From contig CAUZFB010000011.1 in assembly GCA_963579135.1 (NCBI GenBank), forward strand, positions 1-61,187: a stretch of 61,187 nt of DNA. Reading direction: 5' to 3'. The notes below the pieces were generated by a model. It had not been told where the DNA came from and made no database searches. It was given only the letters and a program-made list of their open reading frames with translations. Positions 35,815-45,057 of this stretch are shown here, in pieces. Position 1 is the first letter of the stretch, and each line of letters starts with the position of its first letter. The translations under genes were made by a program, and so were the position numbers. The stretch comes from CALGTL01 sp963579135 (GTDB lineage Bacteria > Chloroflexota > Dehalococcoidia > Lucifugimonadales > Australimonadaceae).

Positions 35815-37182
35815 ATGTACGCAGAAAAACTCCCCCCACATGATCCCGACGCCGAAGAGGCCGTCGTCGGGTCCCTGCTCATTGATGGCGAGTCGATCAA
35901 CAAGATTTCTCCGTTGGTCAAGCCTGAGGACTTTTACCGCGAGCGCAATCGGTGGTGCTTCGAAGCTTGCCAGTCCCTGTACCGCCGCGGCGAATCCATC
36001 GATCAGATCTCAGTCGCTCGCGAACTGTCCCTACACGAGCGCCTGAATGAGGTAGGCGGCCCCGCCTACCTCAGCCACATGGTGGCCGCCGTCCCTACCT
36101 CCGTCCACATCGAGCACTTCGCCCGCATCGTCAATCAGACAGCCACCATGCGGCGCCTGATTCAGGTCGCGGGCGAGATCGCCGCAATCGGCTATGCCGA
36201 TTCACCCGACGTTGAAATTTCCATGCAGCAAGCGGAAGAGCTTCTCTTCCAAGTGCGCAACACTCACACCGTCCGCGACTTCGTCACCATCCGCGAAGTC
36301 CTGGACCAATACCTCGAAAACACCGCGGGCCTCGACCCCATGGACCGTGGAGCGGCGCCCATCCCCACTGGCTTCGCCGACCTCGACAGCGCCCTCGGAC
36401 GCCTCCAGCGTGGCGACCTCATCATCCTCGCCGCACGTCCCTCCCTCGGCAAGTCGTCCCTCGCCATGAACATCGCGCGCAACGCCGCTGGCCAAGGTGC
36501 CGTCGCCGCCGTCTTCAGCCTCGAGATGAGCCGCGAGCAGCTGGCCCTCCGCCTGCTCTCAGCAGAAGCTGAAGTCGACAGCCACCTGCTGCGCCTCGGC
36601 CTCCTCGGCGAAACCGCGACCCACCGTGTCATGACCTCCATTGGTGAGCTTTCGGACCTCGGAATCTACATGGACGACTCGCCAGTGCAGACCGTCCTCG
36701 ACATGCGTAGCAAGGTGCGGCGCCTCCACACCGACCGTGGCGTCGACCTGCTCATCGTTGACTATCTCCAGCTCATCGCCGGCCGCTCCGACAGTCGCGG
36801 CGAGAACCGCGTCCAGGAGCTTAGCGAGATCACGCGCCAACTCAAAGCGCTCGCGCGTGACCTCAACGTCCCCGTCATCGCCCTGTCCCAGCTGAGCCGC
36901 TCCATCGAGCAACGCCCCGACCACTACCCCCAGCTCTCCGACCTGCGTGAATCAGGGAGCATCGAGCAGGACGCCGACGTCGTCGCGTTCATCCATCGCG
37001 AGGACAAGTACTACACTGAAGACCAATGGGCGGAGCGCAATCCCACGGAGCAGTACCCTGAAAACCTAGCCAAACTCATCATCGCCAAAAACCGCCACGG
37101 GCCCACCAGCACTATCCACCTTTACTTCCGAGGCAACTTCATGCGCTTCGAGAATCTCGCCACCGAATACTCGGGCGTCTAG
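35815..37182 (+). CDS. dnaB: Replicative DNA helicase
   Basis: 455 aa. The N-terminal helical domain starts PHDPDAEEAVVGSLL. The RecA-like domain has Walker A ARPSLGKSS at about 207-215, Walker B (LLIVDYLQLI) near 312-321 and an arginine region RESGSIEQDADVVAFIHR. It unwinds DNA at the fork. It is followed by a DnaD-like gene and a loader gene, a replication-initiation set. Confidence 0.95.
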   Translation: MYAEKLPPHDPDAEEAVVGSLLIDGESINKISPLVKPEDFYRERNRWCFEACQSLYRRGESIDQISVARELSLHERLNEVGGPAYLSHMVAAVPTSVHIEHFARIVNQTATMRRLIQVAGEIAAIGYADSPDVEISMQQAEELLFQVRNTHTVRDFVTIREVLDQYLENTAGLDPMDRGAAPIPTGFADLDSALGRLQRGDLIILAARPSLGKSSLAMNIARNAAGQGAVAAVFSLEMSREQLALRLLSAEAEVDSHLLRLGLLGETATHRVMTSIGELSDLGIYMDDSPVQTVLDMRSKVRRLHTDRGVDLLIVDYLQLIAGRSDSRGENRVQELSEITRQLKALARDLNVPVIALSQLSRSIEQRPDHYPQLSDLRESGSIEQDADVVAFIHREDKYYTEDQWAERNPTEQYPENLAKLIIAKNRHGPTSTIHLYFRGNFMRFENLATEYSGV

Positions 37183-37184
37183 CC

Positions 37185-37868
37185 ATGCCCATGTTCGACG
37201 GCTTCCCTAAGGGGACAAAAGCACTCCCCGTGCCCAGTCCGTTCCTCAGCTCTCTGCTGGCCGACATCGACGACATCGCCGAGCTCAAGTGCACCCTGCG
37301 CTTCCTCTGGCACGCCTCGCAAGTCAGCGGCGCACCCAAGTGGGTGGACGCAACGTCGCTCCTGTCCGACGCCATTCTCACAACTGCCGTCGGCTCCCAG
37401 GACGCCATCCGCCAAGCGCTCACCGACGCCGTCGGCCGAGGCACGTTGGTCGAAACCAACGGGCGCTACCTCCTGAACACGCCGCAGAACGCCCAAGTAG
37501 TAGCCGGAACAGCGCCCGCACCCGGCATCGCGCCCGAGCCCGTCTTGGCGCAACAAGCCAACATCTACGCCCTCTACGAAGCCAACATTGGCCTCCTTAC
37601 GCCGATGGTCGCTGATCAATTACGGGACGCCGAACAGACCTATCCCGTAGAGTGGGTAGAGGCCGCCATCAGAGAAGCAACCGAACGGAACGCCCGCAAC
37701 TGGCGCTACATTTCGACCATCCTCGAACGATGGGCAACCGACGGCCCCAACACCGGCGGGCCTGATACTGACAGAAGGCAAAGGACAAGTAAGAGTGGAG
37801 AGCCTGGGAGACATTCTCAAACGGCTTCAGCAGCAGAGTATCTCCGCCGGAGACGAACTGCCGGCTGA
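37185..37868 (+). CDS. DnaD-like replication protein
   Basis: 227 aa, 2 bp after dnaB. A winged-helix-like N-terminal part (residues about 20-105) is followed by a proline-rich linker. A DnaD C-terminal module follows (YEANIGLLTPMVADQLRDAEQ, then WVEAAIREATERNARNWRYISTILERW), and a basic tail. DnaD proteins aid loading of the replicative helicase in Firmicutes. Its 3' end overlaps the loader gene by 74 bp. Confidence 0.82.
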   Translation: MPMFDGFPKGTKALPVPSPFLSSLLADIDDIAELKCTLRFLWHASQVSGAPKWVDATSLLSDAILTTAVGSQDAIRQALTDAVGRGTLVETNGRYLLNTPQNAQVVAGTAPAPGIAPEPVLAQQANIYALYEANIGLLTPMVADQLRDAEQTYPVEWVEAAIREATERNARNWRYISTILERWATDGPNTGGPDTDRRQRTSKSGEPGRHSQTASAAEYLRRRRTAG

Positions 37869-39195
37869 ATGGCTCGAGGCTGCCGATGCGGCCTCCAACG
37901 AGCCCATATGCCCCATCTGCCGTGGAGCAGGCTGGGTTCGGCACGACGTGCCCACGACCCACCATGACTTCGGACGTGCATTTTCCTGTGTCTGCCAGCG
38001 CGACGCCGACGATAACCAAGTGCTAGCGAGACTCCATCGTTTCAGCAACATGGGTATGCTCGCCGCCGTCTCCTTAGACAACAGCGACCCCCAGGGCCTC
38101 GCCGTCACCGCAGAGGGACGTGCCCGGTTCGCCACCGCCCTCGCCGCAGCCCAGGCCTACGCCGAGGCGCCCCACGGAACGCTCTTGCTCTCGGGCGGCT
38201 CAGGCACCGGCAAGACCCACCTCGCCGCCGCCGTCGCCAACCTCCTTATGGTCAAGGGCCAGCCTGTTTTCTTCGCCTTCGTCCCTGACCTCCTCGATCA
38301 CCTCCGCTCCTCCTACGGGCCCGAGAACGGCCTCACTTACGACGAGCTCTTCGAGCAGGTCAAGAACATCCCCGTCCTCGTCCTAGACGACCTCGGAAAT
38401 CACAGCGGCACCCCCTGGGCGGAGGAAAAGCTCTATCAGGTACTCAACCACCGCTACCTCACCGGCCTGCCCACCATCATCACCACCGGTACAGCAGTCG
38501 ACCGCCTAGATGGGCGCCTGCAGAGCCGCTTGCTCGACCCGCGCACCTCCCAGGTCATCGACCTCGGTGGAGGCACACGTAGCGGCGTCACCGGCGTCGG
38601 CGCCGTCGAGCCTGAGCTCCTCAAGCAAATGACTTTTGATGCATTCGACCAAGCGGGCCGGGGCTCCGACGCACAGGGTCGCCAGACCCTCCAGGCCGCC
38701 TCCACCTTCGCCCGAGCATTCGCCGAGCACCCTGAGGGCTGGCTCGTCCTCGTCGGCGACTCTGGATGTGGCAAGACTCACCTCGCCATCGCCATCGCCA
38801 ACGAACGCCTCAGGCGCGGTGAAGAGGTCTTCTTCGCCTTCGTCCCCGACCTCCTGGATCACCTACGCTATACGTTCAGCCCCGACTCCCGGATCACCTA
38901 CGACGAACTCTTCGATCGCATCAAGCAGACCTCGCTCCTGATCCTCGACGACCTCGGCTCGCAGACGTCATCGGCATGGGCCAACGAAAAGCTCTACCAG
39001 GTCATCGTCCACCGCCACAACGCCAAGTTGCCCACTATCATCACCACGCGCGCCATCCCCACCGGCTCGCAGGACCCCATCGCATCGCGCCTGGCCGACG
39101 CCCGACTCGTCACCGTCGTCCCCATACTCGCCCCGGACTACCGCCAGCAGGGCAACGGACGCGCCGAACGCTCCAGGGAGCAACGCACCCGATGA
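37795..39195 (+). CDS. DnaC/IstB-like helicase loader with two tandem AAA+ modules
   Basis: 466 aa from GTG 37795 inside the DnaD-like gene. The N-terminus has a Cys set (CPIC at 39-42, CVC at 65-67) typical of loaders. AAA+ module 1 has Walker A GGSGTGKT (134-141) and Walker B VLVLDD (about 194-199). Module 2 has GDSGCGKT (321-328) and LLILDD (about 381-386). The segment FFAFVPDLLDHLR occurs exactly in both modules and each continues TYDELF, so the gene is an internal duplication. The familiar pre-Walker F-x-x-F helix (TFDAFDQAG) is clear only before module 2. Both nucleotide sites look intact. Confidence 0.88.
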   Translation: MESLGDILKRLQQQSISAGDELPAEWLEAADAASNEPICPICRGAGWVRHDVPTTHHDFGRAFSCVCQRDADDNQVLARLHRFSNMGMLAAVSLDNSDPQGLAVTAEGRARFATALAAAQAYAEAPHGTLLLSGGSGTGKTHLAAAVANLLMVKGQPVFFAFVPDLLDHLRSSYGPENGLTYDELFEQVKNIPVLVLDDLGNHSGTPWAEEKLYQVLNHRYLTGLPTIITTGTAVDRLDGRLQSRLLDPRTSQVIDLGGGTRSGVTGVGAVEPELLKQMTFDAFDQAGRGSDAQGRQTLQAASTFARAFAEHPEGWLVLVGDSGCGKTHLAIAIANERLRRGEEVFFAFVPDLLDHLRYTFSPDSRITYDELFDRIKQTSLLILDDLGSQTSSAWANEKLYQVIVHRHNAKLPTIITTRAIPTGSQDPIASRLADARLVTVVPILAPDYRQQGNGRAERSREQRTR

Positions 39196-39683
39196 CCGAA
39201 GCCTACTTCGCGCACGGCAGATCCTTGGACGACGGCTCCTGCGACTTCTGTGGCATCGTCTCCGGCCGCGAAGAGCGCACAATCCGCTACGAGGACGACG
39301 ACCTCATGGTATTCAGGAACAAGCTCACCTGGATCCCCGTCATGCTGCTCGTCGTACCCAAGGTCCATATGACCCAGCAGGAGTTCTGGCGCTCACCGCT
39401 CTTCTCCCGGGCCGCAGCACTCGCAGTGGACATTGGCCAAGAGGACGCGCCAGAAGGCTTCCGATTCGTCTCCAACTTCGGTGAGCAAGCCGCCCAGACC
39501 CAAGCCCATGCCCACCTCCACGTCCTCGGCGGAGGCGAAATGGGCATCTACATGGACTTCCCCCGTAAAGGCGACTACTGGCTCAGGCGATTCGGCTACA
39601 CCGAATGGGACTCCGACCGCCAGCGGCGCCGCGAAGGAGAGCGCAAGCAGCGCGAGACCCAGGCGCAGGACAACCAGCGGTGA
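39192..39683 (+). CDS. HIT-family hydrolase
   Basis: 163 aa from ATG 39192 (ATGA overlap). CDFCGIV at the start resembles the zinc end of HIT proteins and QAHAHLHVLGG holds the histidine triad near residue 110. Lacks an obvious specific substrate clue. Middle of a tight operon: loader, HIT, crcB. Confidence 0.88.
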   Translation: MTEAYFAHGRSLDDGSCDFCGIVSGREERTIRYEDDDLMVFRNKLTWIPVMLLVVPKVHMTQQEFWRSPLFSRAAALAVDIGQEDAPEGFRFVSNFGEQAAQTQAHAHLHVLGGGEMGIYMDFPRKGDYWLRRFGYTEWDSDRQRRREGERKQRETQAQDNQR

Positions 39684-40057
39684 TGAATATCCTGCTCGTG
39701 GGTGCTGGCGGATTCATCGGCGCCGTCGCCCGCTATGGCATCGTCGTCGGCGCGGACAAACTCATCAGCCCCTCATTCCCCTGGGGTGTACTCACCGCAA
39801 ACATCTTCGGATCGCTGCTCATCGGAGTCCTTGCCGGGATCGCCGACGGCCGACACGTCTTCAGCAATGAAGCACGCCTCTTCCTGTTCATCGGCGCCCT
39901 CGGCGGGTTCACCACCTTCTCATCGATCACCAACGACACCATGGCCCTCGTTCGCAGCTCCAACTATGGCGCAGCCCTCGGCAACATCGCCCTATCGCTC
40001 ATCCTCGGCCTCTCCGCCGTCGCCATCGGCTACGCCATCGCCAAACCCGCCGCCTAG
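39683..40057 (+). CDS. crcB: Fluoride ion channel CrcB/Fluc
   Basis: 124 aa from ATG 39683, sharing one base with the HIT stop (TGATG). Four hydrophobic helices, GGFIGAVARY at the N-terminus, a WGVLTANIFGS helix and GGFTTFSSI for the Phe/Ser fluoride track. It exports fluoride as a dual-topology dimer. No fluoride riboswitch, consistent with expression from the replication operon. Confidence 0.93.
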   Translation: MNILLVGAGGFIGAVARYGIVVGADKLISPSFPWGVLTANIFGSLLIGVLAGIADGRHVFSNEARLFLFIGALGGFTTFSSITNDTMALVRSSNYGAALGNIALSLILGLSAVAIGYAIAKPAA

Positions 40058-40091
40058 GGCCAGCCTCTTCCTACTTCTCGCTCTCGCCGCC

Positions 40092-40241
40092 ATGGCTGCT
40101 CCAAAGATCACCCGCATGGCAAAACTGATCCACCGATACGAGCATTGGTTGGTGCCTGCCGAGGCGCTGGCGAGCGTCATCGCTCTCGCGGGCATAAGCA
40201 TCGACGGGCTCGCGGCGATACCCCTCGTCTTGGTAACATAG
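40092..40241 (+). CDS. Possible small membrane protein between crcB and leuS
   Basis: 49 codons from ATG 40092. A basic N-terminus (ITRMAKLIHRYEHW) precedes one hydrophobic segment (ALASVIALAGISIDGLAAIPLVLV). The frame also runs open upstream with a second hydrophobic stretch. No homology recognised and no clear ribosome site, so this is a weak call. Confidence 0.25.
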   Translation: MAAPKITRMAKLIHRYEHWLVPAEALASVIALAGISIDGLAAIPLVLVT

Positions 40242-40272
40242 CGCTGCGACCCCCTGACCCGGAGCGACCCAC

Positions 40273-42753
40273 ATGACCACCACCCCACGGCTCACACCAT
40301 TGCGCTACGACCCCACCGAACTCGACCGCAAATGGCAGCAGCGCTGGGCCGATCAGAACCTTCACCATGTCAACGATGACGACCCACGTCAGAAGTGGTT
40401 CGCCCTCACCATGTACCCCTACCCATCCGGCGACCTCCACGTGGGCCACTGGTACGCCATGGCCCCGTCCGACGCCCACGCACGCTTCATGCGCATGAAG
40501 GGCTACAACGTCATGCACCCCATGGGGTTCGACGCCTTCGGCCTGCCCGCCGAGAACGCCGCGATCACCCGCGGCATCCACCCCCACACCTGGACCATGG
40601 CCAACATCGAGCGCATGCGTGGCCAACTCCGGTCCATGGGTACTCTCTACGACTGGGACCGCGAGGTCGTCACCTGCCTGCCGGAGTACTACCGATGGAA
40701 CCAATGGTTCTTCCTCCAGTTCTACAAGAAAGGTCTCGCCTACCGCGCCTCCGCCCCCGTCAACTGGTGTCCCACCTGCCAGACCGTCCTCGCCAACGAG
40801 CAGGTCGTCGACGGTAAGTGCGAGCGTACGGATGACATCGTCATCAGACGCCAGATGGACCAGTGGTTCCTCGGTATCACCCAGTATGCCGAAGAGCTAT
40901 TGGACTTCTCCAACGTGATCGAGTGGCCCGAGCGCATCAAGATCATGCAGACCAACTGGATCGGCCGCAGCGAAGGTGTCCAGGTCTCGTTCGACATTTC
41001 CAACCTTGGCCTCGACGACCAGGAGATCCGTACCTTCACCACACGCATCGACACCATCTTCGGCGTCACGTTCGTGGTCCTCGCACCTGAGCACCCGCTC
41101 GTTGAGCAGCTCACCACTCCCGACCAGCACGACGCCGTCCACGCCTACGTCCAGCAGGCCCGAGAGGCGTCCGAGATCGACCGCCTCTCCACCGAGCGCG
41201 AAAAGACCGGCGTTTTCACCGGCGCCTACGCCACCAACCGACTCAACGACGAAAAGATCCAGGTGTGGGTCGGCGACTACGTGCTCGCCTCCTACGGCAC
41301 CGGCGCCGTCATGGGCGTCCCCGCCCACGACCAACGTGATTTCGAGTTCGCCACGAAGTACGGCCTCGACATCCGTGTCGTCATTGCTCCCCCCAACTAC
41401 AACGGCCAGCCATTCACCGAAGCATACGTCGACAAGGGCATGGGCTCGCAGGTGAACTCAGGCCAGTTCGACGGCACGCCCAACGACGCCGGCTACAAAG
41501 CCATCGCCGAGCACATCGAGGCCCAGCATTGGGGCACGCGCACGATCACCTACCGCATGCGCGACTGGCTCGTATCGCGTCAGCGCTACTGGGGCACGCC
41601 CATCCCCATCGTGTACTGCGAACAGTGCGGCACCCAGCCCGTCCCCGAAGACCAACTCCCCGTCGTCCTACCCGAGGACGCCGAGTTCAAACCCACCGGC
41701 GAATCGCCTCTCAAGTACAACGAAGGATTCCTCCACACCACGTGCCCCCACTGTGACGGCCCCGCCACCCGCGAGACCGACACCATGGACACCTTCGTGG
41801 ACTCGTCCTGGTACCAATTCCGCTACCCCAGCCCTCGTTTCGACGAGGGCCCGTTCGACAAGACGAAGGTGGCCCATTGGGCACCCGTGGACCAGTACAC
41901 CGGTGGTGCCGAGCACGCCGTCATGCATCTGCTCTACGCACGCTTCTTCACCAAAGCCATCCGGGACTTGGACCTCATCGATTTCGGCGAGCCTTTTCTT
42001 CGGCTCTTCAACCAGGGCACCGTCATACACGGTGGCCAAAAGATGAGCAAGAGCCGCGGCAACGTCGTCGCCCCCGACCTCTACGTCAGCGACCTCGGCG
42101 CGGATATCGTCCGCCTCTATCTCATGTTCATGGGGCCCTGGGAAGGCGGCGGCGACTGGTCCGACTCGGGCATCAACGGCGTCGCCCGCTGGGTCAATCG
42201 CGCCTGGGATCTCTGCCTCGCGCCCACCAACGCCCTACCTGAATCTGACGGCTCAAGCGACCGCGATATCGTACGGCTCACGCACCACACCATCCGGCGC
42301 GTCATCCAAGACGTCGAGCGCTTCAAGTACAACACCGCCATCTCCGCCATGATGGAGATGACCAACCATCTCGCCCCCATCCACCAAGCCGGCACGGTCT
42401 CCCGGGCCGTCTGGGAAGACGCGATCGGCAACCTCCTGCTGCTCCTCGCCCCCATGGCCCCACACATCACCGAAGAGATGTGGGAGCGCACCGGCCACAC
42501 CGGCAGCATCCACGCCCAACCACTCCCAGCCTGGGACGACAGCCTCGCCGCCATCGACGAAGCGACCCTCATCGTCCAAGTCAACGGCAAGCTCCGCGAC
42601 AAGATCGCCGTCCCCGCCGACATCACCGAAGACGCCGCCAAACAAACCGCCCTCGACTCCCCCCGCCTCACCCCCTACACCAAAGGAAAAACCGTCGACA
42701 AAGTCGTCTTCGTCCCCAGCCGCTACCTCGTCTCCGTCGTCGTGAAGGGCTGA
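40273..42753 (+). CDS. leuS: Leucyl-tRNA synthetase
   Basis: 826 aa, bacterial type. The HIGH-like motif is GDLHVGHW near residue 55 and KMSKSRGNVV lies near 590. The CP1 editing domain is present (TGVFTGAYATN, GTGAVMGVPAHDQRD). The C-terminal VNGKLRDKIAVPADI matches the tRNA-binding end. It charges tRNA-Leu. Confidence 0.97.
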   Translation: MTTTPRLTPLRYDPTELDRKWQQRWADQNLHHVNDDDPRQKWFALTMYPYPSGDLHVGHWYAMAPSDAHARFMRMKGYNVMHPMGFDAFGLPAENAAITRGIHPHTWTMANIERMRGQLRSMGTLYDWDREVVTCLPEYYRWNQWFFLQFYKKGLAYRASAPVNWCPTCQTVLANEQVVDGKCERTDDIVIRRQMDQWFLGITQYAEELLDFSNVIEWPERIKIMQTNWIGRSEGVQVSFDISNLGLDDQEIRTFTTRIDTIFGVTFVVLAPEHPLVEQLTTPDQHDAVHAYVQQAREASEIDRLSTEREKTGVFTGAYATNRLNDEKIQVWVGDYVLASYGTGAVMGVPAHDQRDFEFATKYGLDIRVVIAPPNYNGQPFTEAYVDKGMGSQVNSGQFDGTPNDAGYKAIAEHIEAQHWGTRTITYRMRDWLVSRQRYWGTPIPIVYCEQCGTQPVPEDQLPVVLPEDAEFKPTGESPLKYNEGFLHTTCPHCDGPATRETDTMDTFVDSSWYQFRYPSPRFDEGPFDKTKVAHWAPVDQYTGGAEHAVMHLLYARFFTKAIRDLDLIDFGEPFLRLFNQGTVIHGGQKMSKSRGNVVAPDLYVSDLGADIVRLYLMFMGPWEGGGDWSDSGINGVARWVNRAWDLCLAPTNALPESDGSSDRDIVRLTHHTIRRVIQDVERFKYNTAISAMMEMTNHLAPIHQAGTVSRAVWEDAIGNLLLLLAPMAPHITEEMWERTGHTGSIHAQPLPAWDDSLAAIDEATLIVQVNGKLRDKIAVPADITEDAAKQTALDSPRLTPYTKGKTVDKVVFVPSRYLVSVVVKG

Positions 42754-43050
42754 CAGATACCCAATTCGGCCGGAAGCTAACTTCCGCTCATCGAGACTCG
42801 CAGAGCCAAGTCCATCATGTGCAAATCGGTGGGAGCGCCCTTCCTATGAAGAATCCAACTACTTTTCACGCCTGAAGGCCAGCGCCCATCGCACGCCAAA
42901 AGAAGCCAAACGCGACTCCAGCGTTGCCGCGGCCGTTCATTCGGGCGTCACTCAGCGCCATCCGTGAACAATCTGATACCGTCCCGCCCACCACCTGACC
43001 ACGATCCGCGCCGCCCAACTCCATCCGAGCCGCCACCGAGGACTACCGCC

Positions 43051-43830
43051 ATGACCGACACCCTGCACACCAGCTCGTTTAGCCGCACCGCCATCCACGA
43101 CCACGCCGTCGAACGGGGTTTCTACGCAGCCGAGGATCTGGAGGTCGAGGTCGACATCACCCAGGCCTCAAAGACCCAGATGGCGCAGCTATGCGCCGGC
43201 GTGTGGGATCTCGTATCCACCAACTTCGACAACGTCCTCTACTGGAGCGAGGACCACGGCGTCGATCTCCTGGTCATCTCCGCCGTCGAGTCGGTCCCAC
43301 GCCAGGACCTCGTTGTCCGGCCAGAGATCAAGTCGTACGACGACTTACGCGGCAAGGTCATCGCTGTCGACGCCGCCGAAAGCGGGTACGTCACTCCCCT
43401 CAGGATGCTGCTCACCGATGCTGGCCTCAAGGAAAACGACGATTACACCCTCACCGAATTCGGTGCGACCAACCAGCGCGTCGACGCCATGGCCGCAGGC
43501 GAAGCCTTCGGAGCCATGGTCAGCGAAGGCCGCCCGCTCGAATGTGGCATGTGGGTGCTGGATGCCATCGGCAGGCTTTTCACCCATTACGCCAGCGTCA
43601 TCGTCGCCCGTCACGAGTGGGCCGAAGCCAACGAAGGGCTCGTACGCCGCTACCTGAACGCGCACCTTGCTGCCAGCGCATCCCTCAGTGGTTCCAAGAA
43701 CTTCTCTTTCGCCTGGGATGGCCTTCGCGAGATGATGGAGATGCGCGCCAAGGTCGGCTTCCTCCGTGGGCCGGTCGACCCCAAGCGCTTCGCTACCGAG
43801 AAGTTCCTCCGGCTGTTCATCCCAGACTAG
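43051..43830 (+). CDS. THI5/NMT1-like substrate-binding-fold protein without signal peptide
   Basis: The ATG at 43051, with a GAGGA site upstream, gives 259 aa; the longer GTG start at 42964 adds only a proline-rich, non-conserved leader. The sequence follows the periplasmic-binding-protein type 2 fold: FYAAEDLEVEVDITQASKT, DNVLYW, YDDLRGKVIAVDAAESGY and a MEMRAKVGFL end. No Sec or lipoprotein signal is visible and no permease or ATPase is adjacent. It may be a cytoplasmic binder or enzyme-like relative. Confidence 0.75.
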   Translation: MTDTLHTSSFSRTAIHDHAVERGFYAAEDLEVEVDITQASKTQMAQLCAGVWDLVSTNFDNVLYWSEDHGVDLLVISAVESVPRQDLVVRPEIKSYDDLRGKVIAVDAAESGYVTPLRMLLTDAGLKENDDYTLTEFGATNQRVDAMAAGEAFGAMVSEGRPLECGMWVLDAIGRLFTHYASVIVARHEWAEANEGLVRRYLNAHLAASASLSGSKNFSFAWDGLREMMEMRAKVGFLRGPVDPKRFATEKFLRLFIPD

Positions 43831-44475
43831 CTACTCCGGCCGAGCCAACAGCGCGATCGCCCGAGGGTAAGGCCGCGCCTCATGGACAACCAGGAAGCGA
43901 GCCTCATCAAAGATCCACCGCCAGTCAGCCTCCGTGTACTTGTTGTGGATTGAGAACAACTCCAGCGCCCTGGGGTAGCGGGCCTCCACCGGATCGCCCG
44001 CCTCCTTCTCCCGATATTCGATGTACTCCCGGAACCCGACCCGCACCCAGTCGTACAGCAGGAACAACCCACCCGGCGCCAGCACCCGCCGTACCTCCTT
44101 GAGGAACGCGAACGGATCCACGAACGTGTGCATCACCGCCGCTATCGTCAGCAGATCGACCGACCCGTCCGCCAGCGGCAACGTCCCCGCCACATCGCCG
44201 CTCTCGAACGTTGGCGTCGCACCAGCGTACGTCAGTGACCGCGCATGCCTCAGCATGTCGTCGCCACGATCGATCCCGATCAACGTCGCCTCCGGCAACC
44301 GCTCGCTCACGTCCCGCAGGTACAGACCCGGCCCGCACCCCAGGTCAGTCAACACCGCCCCAGCCGGCAGCAACGGCTCAACCTCAGCCGCGAAGAACGC
44401 CCAGAAATCCTCGTTGAACCGAACGTAGTACCGCTCCAACTGTCGGGCTAGCGCCCTGTCACCACGCTGAGTCAT
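43831..44475 (-). CDS. Class I SAM-dependent methyltransferase
   Basis: 214 aa. The SAM motif LTDLGCGPGLYL is near residue 45 and LIGIDRGDDM follows as motif II. A VDLLTIAAVMHTF strand precedes an LAPGGLFLLYDW strand. Its stop abuts that of the convergent THI5-like gene. Substrate unknown; two bases after the CMD gene. Confidence 0.85.
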   Translation of the reverse strand: MTQRGDRALARQLERYYVRFNEDFWAFFAAEVEPLLPAGAVLTDLGCGPGLYLRDVSERLPEATLIGIDRGDDMLRHARSLTYAGATPTFESGDVAGTLPLADGSVDLLTIAAVMHTFVDPFAFLKEVRRVLAPGGLFLLYDWVRVGFREYIEYREKEAGDPVEARYPRALELFSIHNKYTEADWRWIFDEARFLVVHEARPYPRAIALLARPE

Positions 44476-44477
44476 CC

Positions 44478-44879
44478 CTACTCCTTGTTCCAGCGAGGCG
44501 CCCGCTCAGCGAACACCTCGCCCGCGCACCGCAATCCGTTCAACGCGCGCGGCAGCCCTACATACGAGATGCACTGAACGAACATCTCCGCGACCTCCTC
44601 CGTCGACCAACCCGCGTTCAGCGAATAGCCGACGTAGGACTTGATCTGCGGCTCCACGCCCAACGCCGTCAGCATCCCGATTGTCACCGCGCAACGCGTC
44701 TTGATATCCAGCTGCTCGCGGCCCCAGATCTCGCCGAAGTTGATGCCCAGAGCGTAGTCCTCAAGCTCCGGCACCAGATCGAACCCGGCGGAGTTCGACG
44801 CGCTCCGAGGAGTGGCGCTCTTGCTCAGCACCTCGCGGACGCGACGCCCCTTCTCTTTGCTCTCTTCCGAAATGATCAT
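44478..44879 (-). CDS. Carboxymuconolactone decarboxylase-family protein
   Basis: 133 aa. CMD fold: WGREQLDIKTRCAVTIGML, LNAGWSTEEVAEMFVQCISYVG. The AhpD Cys-x-x-Cys pair is absent, so it is closer to the 4-carboxymuconolactone decarboxylase branch than to AhpD peroxidase. Probably cotranscribed with the methyltransferase; divergent from the LigJ-like gene. Confidence 0.82.
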   Translation of the reverse strand: MIISEESKEKGRRVREVLSKSATPRSASNSAGFDLVPELEDYALGINFGEIWGREQLDIKTRCAVTIGMLTALGVEPQIKSYVGYSLNAGWSTEEVAEMFVQCISYVGLPRALNGLRCAGEVFAERAPRWNKE

Positions 44880-44981
44880 ATATCCCCTCCCGCCTAGTGA
44901 ATCAGCTGCGCGTCATGATACCCGCCGCCGTGTCCACAGATTCCGCCACCCCAACCTGCGACCGAGACCATGCTCTTCAAG

Positions 44982-45010
44982 TTGGCATCTCAACCGAGAG
45001 CGATTTATGC
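44982..45010 (+). promoter_or_regulatory. Candidate promoter of the LigJ-like gene
   Basis: TTGGCA at 44982-44987, a 17-bp spacer and a weak TTATGC at 45005-45010, in the divergent spacer 48 bp before the start codon. Confidence 0.3.
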
Positions 45011-45057
45011 TACCGCCGCGCGGGCCACACCACAGCCCGACGACCGGGGTGACAGCG

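Noticed and set aside
42964..43050. Upstream GTG start for the THI5-like protein
   Set aside because: The added residues are proline-rich and unconserved, while ATG 43051 has a GAGGA site.
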